A DNA stretch of 64,000 nucleotides from Brachionus rotundiformis (Eukaryota; Rotifera; Eurotatoria; Ploima; Brachionidae). The position numbers and the translations under genes were made by a program. The stretch covers positions 826,044-890,043 of the forward strand of contig JAESIW010000109.1 in the NCBI GenBank assembly GCA_016802295.1. Reading direction: 5' to 3'. The notes under the pieces are model-generated. The model was not told where the DNA came from, made no database searches, and saw only the letters and a list, made by a program, of their open reading frames with translations. Positions 55,602-64,000 of the stretch are shown piece after piece; within the stretch, counting starts at the first letter, position 1; each line of letters begins with the position of its first letter.

Positions 55602-58011
55602 TTACTTGTACTCTTCTTGGTTATCACCAATGCCATCTTCGGAAACTAAATTCTCGTATTCGTATGCTGCATATTTTTCCCAATCGGACTGTTCTGGTCC
55701 GTCCAAATCTCTAATATTGGCAAACGGATCTTTTTGCTCATAATCCAAGTATTTTTCCAAGTTGATAAATGTGTCCAGGAAAATGTTTGCCATTTTGCAC
55801 TGTTTAAGATCTTTAAGTCGTATTTTTCCACTTTCCTTGGGCTTGACCAAATCCAGCATTTGGCACAGAAGATCATTAAATGGCATAAACTCAATTTGAC
55901 GCTCTCTCATCTGTTCCATTTGCTCTGAATAAAAGTACTCAAGCTCGTACATGCTTAAAATACCATCTCCGTCAATATCGAGCACTCTGAACCAGTACTC
56001 GATGCTTGTCGGATTGCGTTTGTCCTCTTCGGATATCAGGAACCACACAAAATCGTAGTAGCTCATTAGGCCTTCGCGCCAATCGCGTCCCTTGAGCACA
56101 GTGCCAGAGAATATGCGGTCAATTACTCTGGGATTAATGGAGTAGTTATTGTGTCTGAACAAATCCTCTTTGCTAATGTACAAGTCGTGGTCTTTGTCCA
56201 GTTCCCAAAATTTACAATAGATAACATAAAAATGCTCGTAGGAAAAGTAATCTCTAATTAGGTTAATGTCATCTTCGGCCTCGAGGTTTTCCAAGATGGA
56301 CAAAAAATTTGACCGCTTGAGCTCTGTGGATGAGATACGGCCTGACCAGGACCGATTAACAACATAAAAAATGCGCGCTATGACAGTTTTTATGTACCGT
56401 GTGTGAAATTCTTTGTGGTCATGGAGGAACTTGAGTCCTGGATGAGTGTCCACAATATCTTGAAGAAGTGGTTCCCAGTCTTCGTAAACAATGTAGTTGG
56501 CATTTGGTGCTATTAGTTTCATGAACAAGGCTACTCGGTCGAAACAATTTTGACTGAGCCTATTTGGCAAATAAATGTCATCATGCAAGAATAAAAATTT
56601 AAAAATTTTACTTAATCCAAGTTTGTTCAAAAGAGGAAAAAGTAACATGACCAAGTTTAGATGTTGTCGTGCATGCATTGAATAGCAAAGCTTTCCAGTA
56701 CTTTGGCAAGCCAATTATTTTGCACACTTGGCCCAGATCATCTTTGCTCAACTTTCCATCTTTGTACAATTTGAACTCTAAGTTGACCAGTTTCATTGTT
56801 TCTTGGTCATTTTTGAATACTTTCTCATCTGGTCGACCATTTGGAAAATGAAATTGCGGAATATTAGCTTTTTTGACTTGTTTATTAGCTTTTGTTTGCA
56901 CAGGACTAGAAACTGCCGGTTTTGTTTCTAACCTACTGGGCTTGGACACCTGGTCAACATGATCAATTTCAGCACTTTTTTGCTCCAGCTTACCAACTGT
57001 CTGCAGTAACTGTGGTGGTTGTTGCTTTTGGGCAATAATTGGCTGTGTTGTTGACGTGCTTGTTTGGACTTTGCCATGGTTATTTTTAAACTCATCGCTG
57101 GTCTTTAATAAACCAGGAGACTGGGCTCGATCCTAAGAGCAAAATAAATTAATTTATAAAAAATTGATAAAAATATTAATTTTAACCAAAAAAAGATAAG
57201 TTAATTATTTATTTAAAAGCAAGATCAACAGGGGTCTTACTTGATCTAAGAAAAGTGTGTTCTTAAATCTCAAGCTGTTTAGATTAAGATTAGGAAAGAG
57301 AAGAAACGGGTCAGAGTTTGACTTGGTAGTCTCGGTTTTGTTGCCAACTCTGTTCAAGTTGATGGCAAAATGAGAAGAATTCTGCTCGTTTTGAGCAGCT
57401 TGGATGGCGTTGTGCAAGGCCTGTGGCGACAGAGGTGACGGATTCGATTCCTCTGTTTGATTGGGCTTGATCACTATGTGCCGGTTGTGGCCAGGCGGTG
57501 CCAGATCGTGAATTTTCGGATAGCGCCGTTCGAATATAAAATTGATGTTGGCGCCGGACAACTTCTGGTTCGAATTGGGCGAGTTGAGATAAATGCGCAT
57601 TGGCGATTGGCTATTTTGCAGCAAGACTGGCTTGGTAAGGTTTTTGTGTATGGCCTTGCAGTCCGGATTGGTGCACTTGTCACAATAGTGGATGGCTTTG
57701 GACGTGGCAGCGTCCACTTTAAGATTGTAGTAAATGTTCGTAGTCGACTTGACCACGGAGCATGCCACGCCATTGTTGTCCACTATCATGTTTATAAGCT
57801 TTGAGTTCGGGCTTTTGGGGTTCTGGTGCTTGGTAATTGCCGCCGTGATGTTAGATAGGGCCGATTTTTTGCTCATGTTGAACTGAATCGGGCTCGAGGA
57901 AGATGAGGATGGCGACGACGATGAGGACAGAAGCGATATGGTCGGGGAGGATGGTGAAGCGTAGGCAAAAGAGGACTGGGAGAGCAAGTTTTGGTTATTT
58001 CGAGTGGTCAT
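55602..58011 (-). CDS. PPP2R3: PP2A regulatory subunit B'' (PPP2R3-like), form with the 58011 start, three exons
   Basis: Exons 58011-57241, 57132-56612 and 56559-55602 give 749 residues; the last intron is 52 nt. Exon 1 encodes a Ser/Asn-rich N-terminus with a possible Cys/His cluster (HYCDKCTNPDCKAIHK). Exon 2 begins DRAQSPGLL and enters the B'' core (IPQFHFPNGRP). Exon 3 holds the conserved core: PLLQDIVDTHPGLKFL, TVIARIFYVVNRSWSGRIS, a first EF loop DKDHDLYISKED (near 550), YYDFVWFLISEEDKRNPTS, and a canonical second EF loop DIDGDGILSMYE (near 630). B'' subunits are calcium-responsive targeting subunits of protein phosphatase 2A. A stop lies in frame just upstream of the 58011 ATG, so this is a true alternative start and not an internal exon. 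Confidence 0.92.
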
Positions 58012-59677
58012 GGTTACAAGTTATCATCCAAATTTAAGAAATGACATGGTAAATTTTCTAAATAAAATTACATAACTTTGATTCAGTGCAAAAAAAATGA
58101 AAAAGTTAAAATATCAAGATTCCTAGGGTTTTATGGTATATTTTTCTAAAGATTTGTTTGCCAAATATGACTCTAATTAAAGCTAAACAAAAACTGGCCC
58201 AGTAATATGAAAACTGATTGATAATTCTATTTACTAAAGCATTTTGAATTTATAATTATAGGTTTTTTTAATTTTCTATTTTCTGAGAATTAGATAAATG
58301 TAAAAATAGATATCATGATTAATAAATCCATAATACTTAATTTTATAATATTTTGATTTGAAAGTTTCATTAAAAAAGTCTTAATTTTTTTGGAACTTTT
58401 GCCAATATACCTCGGAAAAAAGCTACTTTCATATTGAAAAAGATAATTTTAATAAATTATCTATTTAGAATTTAAGAGCCAATGTTTCCAAGAGTTGAAA
58501 GCATAAAAAAATAAAATCAAATCTAAATAAACTATCAAGAATAATAAAATTATACATTTTTCAATTCACCTAATCAAAGACTTTAAAATTAGTTTCTAAG
58601 AAATTGAATAGTATTTTATTTATCTGTCAATTGATTCCAATGTAAGTGGGTTTGTTTAACCCAGACGTATAATTTTGGCTACTGTTGGTTGACTTGGCCT
58701 AATTTTGACTGAAAAATTAAAAGTTTGATTTAAAAGTCCCAACTTTTGATTTGCCAAGCCGAGAACCAGAATATTCTATTTGATACCAACAAGCCTAGCT
58801 GCTCACTCTGACTAAAATTCTGTATTCCAAAATAAAATTTTGCCAAAAAAAAAAAAAACAACTTATTTTTTGCAAATAAAGAAAAAAGTAAATAGAATTT
58901 TAATGATCTTTTATTAATTGGTGCGAATTACGTAATTTAGACTTGCACCAAAAAAAGAATGGAACAGCTTTGGAAGAAGAAATTGGGCAGCGATAGCGCA
59001 AGAGGTGATAAAGTGAGCCAGAAAGAGACAGAAGAACAGATATAGAGAGAACGATGCCCATCAAGCACAAGGTGTGCGTAGTGGCTACGCTTGCCTACAA
59101 GGCTATCTGTGTAGTCGAATGCATTATGTAAACGAGCTGGGGTAATTAATTAAACCTAATCGAATTGAAAGTATCTATGCATTCATCTAAACCATTCTAT
59201 CTATTATATTCTATGCATTTAAATGAAAATAAACTAAAAATTATGAATTTTTCGTGTAGAATTTTCAAAAATAATATCTACAAAATTACAATTTTTAGTA
59301 TATATATTTTTTTTTATTATTTTTTATTTTTTATTTGGCTTAATTGCATTCTTTATTGAGTTATTTAGTGTGTTGCTGGCTTGGATTATCATAAAATTTA
59401 TGATGATTTTAAAAAAAAATTTAACCTAATTTTAGGCTTTTTGTTTCTCTATTTCGATCTCTCCTGTGTTCTCCTCAAATGCAAAGATTTATGTTTGTTA
59501 TATTGTTATAAAAAAGCCAACTTCTATTAGTTTTTTTTTGTAATAATTTTATTTGAATATTTGAAGTTCAAGCTTACTTGGGAATAATTAAAATGATAAC
59601 TTGAATAAATTTTGTGGTTTTGTGACCCAGGTTTTGGTTGATCTTGCTGAACAAAATGGAGAATAAAGTTAACTTAC
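58012..59677. other. Intron of the long PP2A B'' form and upstream region of its short form
   Basis: Mostly AT-rich. A markedly less AT-rich block at 58935-59130, with the perfect stem GCGTAG/CTACGC (59076-59090), is a candidate promoter or leader exon for the transcript starting at 58011. No protein similarity seen. Confidence 0.4.
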
Positions 59678-60138
59678 TTGGTTCTTGGCTTGGGAAAGGG
59701 AGTGGCGATGGCGCGGCGACTTGGGGCTCTGGGGCATGCGGTTGACCGGCGACATGGGCGGCGAGTGTATGCTCGGCGGCGACTTGGACCTGCTGTTGTT
59801 GTTGTTGCTGATGTTCGAGTTGACCGGGAGAGCGCTGGGCTGCAGGCCTTGCTCCATTTGTTCCATGATCGCCTTGCACATCGATCTGTTCTCCAATTCC
59901 TGTTTTAATAATTTTTTTAAAAAATTAATTTTGTAAATATTTTATTTTTAATTAAAGATGATAAAAATACATTTTTATAGGACTTGAGTTCGGCAAGTCG
60001 GGGTATGCGGTTCGAGGCGCGTATGATGCTGATGACCTCTTTAAGTTGTTCGGTGCGCTCTGGCCGACTTAGCCATCTGTAGAACAGCTCATTTGTTTTG
60101 GTCTTCAAAGACGGAACTGTTTTGCTGTTACTGAGCAT
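59678..60138 (-). CDS. PPP2R3: Alternative 5' exons of the PP2A B'' gene (long-form N-terminus)
   Basis: Two exons, 60138-59971 and 59899-59678, both phase 0. The first encodes a start resembling B'' subunits of the PR70/PR48 group (VPSLKTKTNELFYRWLSRPE). The second is Asn/Ser/Pro-rich with repeated SPP/SPK sites (SPPSIHSPPMSP, PQSPKSPRHRHS) that look like proline-directed phosphorylation sites. The donor at 59677 (CAA|GTAAGT) is phase-compatible with the exon at 57132 (DRAQSPG). Joined there, the form has 622 residues and skips the 58011 exon. This mirrors vertebrate PPP2R3A, where PR130 and PR72 share one C-terminal core behind different N-termini. The join is inferred from phase and family resemblance. 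Confidence 0.75.
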
Positions 60139-61694
60139 TGCGTATCATTCGGTAAATGGTAAATGCTTGCTTTGACCAATCTTGCAGTGTTATCTTACTA
60201 TTATTTTATTTTATTGTTTAGTAGGAAAAAAATAATTTCTAGCTATTATTATTATTATTTGTGTACTAAAATAATTGCTTTTTTTCTTGTCCTTTAGATG
60301 GTTTTAAATTTTTCTAACCAAACTTTTATGATTAATGTGCTATTTTGTTGTCGACAACTCGAGCAGATAATTCTTATGAGCAAAATTTAGGTTATGGAAA
60401 TGTCTAAATAAATTTTTTTTTCTAAATTAAATTATTTATTTATCATAATTAAAATTAAAGCAAAATATTATATTCTTCATCCTTGACATGCACATAGTTA
60501 CTGGCTGTTTCCAAGCAAGATGGAGAAACTTTGCCAGCCAGGTCATTCTAAAGCTATTTTGTAAACGACTAGCCGGGCTGTACAAGTGACTCTCGAATAG
60601 TCACCTGACCTGTTTAATTTTTTTATTTTTTTTAATTAAATTAGATTATTTTTTTGTATACATTTCTAATTTTGAGAAAAGTAATTGATTAAAGATTAGA
60701 AATAGTTTTTTTAAATTAATTTTTTTACCAAATGGTTGGTGATTTTTGATTTTCATTAAAAGTATAGACAAAGTATTTTTTGTTTATAAGATTTGATTAT
60801 AAATTTATAATATGATAGATTTTTATTTTTCACCTTTGATTGAGATCAAACTCTAAAAGTACAAGATTTTAATTAATATTATCAATAATCAACATTTACA
60901 TTGACATTTTAATTGAATTTATCATTTAACTTTGAAAGTAAGCTAAGTCTTCTCAATTCTTAATTTGCCAATGCGACTAATTATACGTGAATTAAAAATT
61001 CTAAAATATTTTTTGATAATCATCTTAAAATTTGACCATCAAATTAACTTTTTATTTAAAATTGATTTTGCTCAAAGCGACAAAACTAGATTAAAATCTC
61101 TAAAATCCATAATCAAGATTTGTTTAATTAATTTTCCTAAAAGGAATAAAAATAATTTTTTATTCTTAGCTAATTAATTAAAAAATGAGAAGTTTCACTA
61201 TTAAGAAAAAATACTGCTGTAAAAAACTTCAATTATCATGCTTTGTTAATTAAGCAAATCCTCTCGTAAAATGTAAAAATATAAAAATTGCTTTTCAAAG
61301 ATGAATATTTTGAAGAAAAATACGATTATCTTTTTAATTTAGTTAATTGAAATTACCAAACCGAAAATAGAAAAATCTTATTTTGTCCTATTACTATCAT
61401 CGCCTTATTTTAAAAATTTTTAAATCTTTATCTTTATAAATTAAATATTACACCAAGAGCGCAATTTAAACAAATTAATTAATTTTTGTAACTAAAGAAC
61501 AAAGGAAGTAAGTTAAAGAAATATTTTAAAATGGTAAAAAAATATTTTTAATTAATTAAAAAATTAAATAACAGTTTTTAAAACAGTAATATTATAATTT
61601 AACTTTAAAAAAATCTAACTAATAAAATAATTATTTTAATGTTAATTGAATAAAAAAATTTAATTTAATTTCAAAACATTTCTATGATTTAACA
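60139..61694. other. AT-rich intergenic stretch, upstream region of the long PP2A B'' form
   Basis: A GC-richer patch at 60485-60615, including the imperfect palindrome GTGACTCTCGAATAGTCAC, sits about 400 nt upstream of the 60138 ATG and may be its promoter. The rest is AT-rich with no gene recognised. Confidence 0.4.
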
Positions 61695-62310
61695 TTGCCA
61701 ATTCTATTGCTATCAAACGATTTGTGTACTGTGATGCTCAATCATTCTTGCAACTTTACAAACCATATCTTAGACCGTATCTAGAGTACTGTGGGCTAGC
61801 CTTGAATCCTCGTTTAAAAAAGGGTATATTTAGACTAGAACAAGTACAAAGAGGAGCAACGAACTAAGTTATACAAATTAGAAATCTGAATTATGAGTCA
61901 AGGCTAGCTAACCTGGGATTAGACACTCTAAAAGAAAGGCTACAGCGTGATGATCTGATACAATTTTAAAAAATTCAAAACAAATTCAATCAAGTAAATT
62001 GGTATTATGATCCAGGGTTTAGTGCTTTAGTGAATAACGAAAGTTCAAGTGGAGGAGTTAGGCGAGCTAAGCATCGAATTCGCTCGGAACTAACAAAATG
62101 TGAAGCAATGAGAAACTTCCTATCTAACAGAATAGTAAATAAATGAATGCGCTACCAACGTCGGTTAACTAGATAATGTCGGTAGACACAGATCAACCAA
62201 ACCAAATACGTCAGTAGAAATGAACTAAAAAATTAAAAGTCTACTATAGTTGGACTACGTTAGTCGTTCTGCTTTGTTAATTTAGTTTAACTAGATTGAC
62301 CGTAGAATAT
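61695..62310 (+). mobile_element. CR1/Jockey-type LINE 3' end, same family as 41165-42475
   Basis: Reads LQLYKPYLRPYLEYCGLALN, RLEQVQRGAT, RLANLGLDTLKERLQRDDLI, NWYYDPGFSALVNNESSSGG, RRAKHRIRSEL and RNFLSNRIVNK, with a few stops. The tail ending GATTGACCGTAGAATATT aligns with the 41165 end of the minus-strand copy. It is longer there by about 140 bp between AAAATGTGAA and GGACTACGTTA. Confidence 0.82.
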
Positions 62311-62759
62311 TTGCTATTTTTATTTTTATCACCATTATTGTTAACTGATGAGATCATTTTTTAACCTTTGTCACTGTAGTTAATTCCATTCTGGTTCCTT
62401 GCAATTTTACACCAAATAGAACCAACAAACCTATTCCTAGGAAAAAATTTGTAGAAGCTTTAAAATTTTATCTCAGTTTAAGATTTGAATTTCTTTTATA
62501 GCTACCATAACGGGACTAAATTTAGTGTCCCTCCGCAGGTATATTGCTGTAGCTTATATTATTAATATATTCTTTAATTTTTTCAAATAATTTACTTTAA
62601 GTATAATACAGATAGCTACTATAGGAGAACAAATTAAATCTCTATCTGCAGGTTATTTTGTTGTTATTTTTAAAAAAGAGAAGTAATCTAAATAATTCAA
62701 GAACTTTTACAGAATATTTAATCTGGATTTGGTCAGATTTGTCAATAATTGGTTCAATT

Positions 62760-62970
62760 ACCGTAAACCCTTGCAAATAAGTGCCCCCAAAATCGTACCT
62801 TTGTTTAAGAATCTAAGCCCTTAGATCATAGGAAGTTTTCTTCAAATTAAATATTCTATAAAGGTCTAAGTATGCTTTACAAGAGAGCAACATAGATAGA
62901 ACTAAGCTACTTTTGATTAGCTTTTAAAAATGGGATCCTAGGGGGGCACTTATTTGCAAGGGTTTACGGT
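62760..62970. mobile_element. MITE with 30-bp perfect terminal inverted repeats
   Basis: The left end ACCGTAAACCCTTGCAAATA continues into AGTGCCCCC, and the right end is its exact reverse complement (GGGGGCACTTATTTGCAAGG then GTTTACGGT). The 211-bp unit is flanked by AATT on both sides (62756-62759 and 62971-62974), a probable 4-bp target duplication, although AATT is palindromic and AT-rich. No coding capacity. Confidence 0.82.
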
Positions 62971-63079
62971 AATTCTTTATTGACATATCAAGACAAAAAT
63001 TCAGCCTTTTCTATTGACAAATCTATTCTTTTATTATTAGAAAATTTTTTTTTTATCAATTTAGAATTTGAATTTAATA

Positions 63080-64000
63080 ATGAACGATCTTTATGAAAGA
63101 TTTTTGGGTTTGAGAAATTTAAAAATTGATCTGAGCTTTTTATGGCTAAATGCATCTAGTCAAATGGATTTAATATTAAGCAGCTTGGACAATATAACTA
63201 TTGATGAAGACATTTTGAACCAAAATATAATTGATAGTTGGTTGGAACTTTTTTACAATTTATCAAAATGGTTCAATGTAATTTTAATTACATTGGTCAC
63301 ATTATTTGGTTTGTATGGCAACATTATGTCCCTATTCATATTTTTTTGTAAATCTTTTCAAAAACAATCTATTAAAATACTAAGTATGTATTTAATAATA
63401 ATCGCTTTAAGTGATTTAATTGTCTTATTATTCCATTATATTGATTTTACTTTTCTATCATGGACAAACTTGACAAATTCAGAGCAATCTTTTTTTAATT
63501 TGGTAAATTGGTCAAAATTTCTCTGCAAATTTGTCCCTTTTACAAGAAACATTTTTCGAACACTGTCAATTTATTGTCTCATTTTTGTCTCTTTCCAACG
63601 GACTGTAACACTTTATTTTCCTCTAAAGCATTCAATATGGTCAAAAATGGTATTTAACAAAATTTTAATTTTATCACTTTTATTCATATCTATTTTGCTA
63701 AATTTGAATATCATAATATTGAATGATTTAGAGATTAATCTTAAAACAAAAAAAGTTTTCTGTACCATTAGGCGTAAGTGGTTAAACTATCAATTTACTT
63801 TGGACTTTAATTCTATTATCATATTGGTTTTTTTGCCAATTATGGCCATCACAGGCATATCAATTATTCTTTATCAAAAAATAAAATTTAATATAAAAAA
63901 TCAAATGAGATTTTCACCATTTCCGAAAACCAATGTTGACCAAAATGAGTCAGAAACAAATTTTATTTATTCACGTAAAGTCTTATTTAAAAATATAAAA
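63080..64000 (+). CDS. Rhodopsin-family GPCR, partial (runs off the window)
   Basis: 307 codons open from an ATG at 63080 to the last base. An extracellular N-terminus of about 70 residues has N-glycosylation sites (NAS, NIT). TM1 carries the G-N pair (LFGLYGNIMSLFIFF), TM2 has ALSDLIVLLF, and the conserved Cys before TM3 is in KFLCKFVPF. TM3 ends IFVSFQRTVTLYFPLK, where the usual D/E-R-Y is FQR. TM4 (KILILSLLFISILLNLNIII), an extracellular loop with Cys (VFCTIRRKW), and TM5 (IIILVFLPIMAITGISIIL) follow, then the start of intracellular loop 3. TM6-TM7 lie beyond the edge. General architecture resembles invertebrate peptide receptors; the ligand is unknown. Confidence 0.82.
   Translation, partial: MNDLYERFLGLRNLKIDLSFLWLNASSQMDLILSSLDNITIDEDILNQNIIDSWLELFYNLSKWFNVILITLVTLFGLYGNIMSLFIFFCKSFQKQSIKILSMYLIIIALSDLIVLLFHYIDFTFLSWTNLTNSEQSFFNLVNWSKFLCKFVPFTRNIFRTLSIYCLIFVSFQRTVTLYFPLKHSIWSKMVFNKILILSLLFISILLNLNIIILNDLEINLKTKKVFCTIRRKWLNYQFTLDFNSIIILVFLPIMAITGISIILYQKIKFNIKNQMRFSPFPKTNVDQNESETNFIYSRKVLFKNIK

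Overview
The window is animal nuclear DNA: strongly AT-rich, gene-sparse, with protein-coding genes split by short introns (many about 50-60 nt, canonical GT..AG) and intergenic DNA littered with broken non-LTR retrotransposons. The gene set (NFE2L/CNC bZIP, class III myosin, PP2A B'', TBC1D24, SLC25A19, XXYLT1, SLC17, testican-like, FASTK-domain protein) is metazoan. The very low GC, tiny introns and compact genes would fit a small spiralian such as a monogonont rotifer, but the species cannot be read from the sequence and that placement is inference.

Layout. 1-6.9 kb: an intronless TBC1D24-like gene (minus) lies between two opposed copies of one LINE 3' end, with a degraded reverse transcriptase/RNase H element beside it. 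7-16 kb: a testican-like secreted protein (plus), a 56-residue Cys-rich protein with a clear TATA box, and a LINE relic next to a decayed second copy of that small gene's end. 18.3-20.7 kb: a four-exon CNC bZIP gene with an NRF1-like N-terminal hydrophobic segment, KEAP1-type degrons and two perfect NF-E2/antioxidant-response sites in its own second intron. 24.4-26.9 kb: a secreted Tyr/Gly-rich protein and an SLC17 transporter (both minus). 28.8-31.4 kb: a repeat island. 31.5-32.5 kb: XXYLT1-like xylosyltransferase (minus). 35.3-36.3 kb: SLC25A19-like mitochondrial carrier (plus). 37.4-38.3 kb: second copy of the 28.8 kb repeat. 38.6-40.8 kb: six-exon FASTK/RAP protein (minus). 41.2-44 kb: LINE relics. 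44.8-45.9 kb: an assembly gap flanked by identical sequence. 47.1-52.8 kb: ten-exon class III myosin (plus). 53.1-53.9 kb: a broken MULE transposase. 55.6-60.1 kb: PP2A B'' subunit (minus) with two alternative 5' ends. 61.7-63 kb: LINE tail and a MITE. 63.1 kb to the end: a rhodopsin-family GPCR cut by the window edge.

The genes are independent eukaryotic transcription units, not an operon. No rRNA, tRNA, CRISPR array or bacterial-type system was found. Exon joins were derived by hand from reading frame, splice signals and family similarity; all phases close and the joined reading frames are open throughout.
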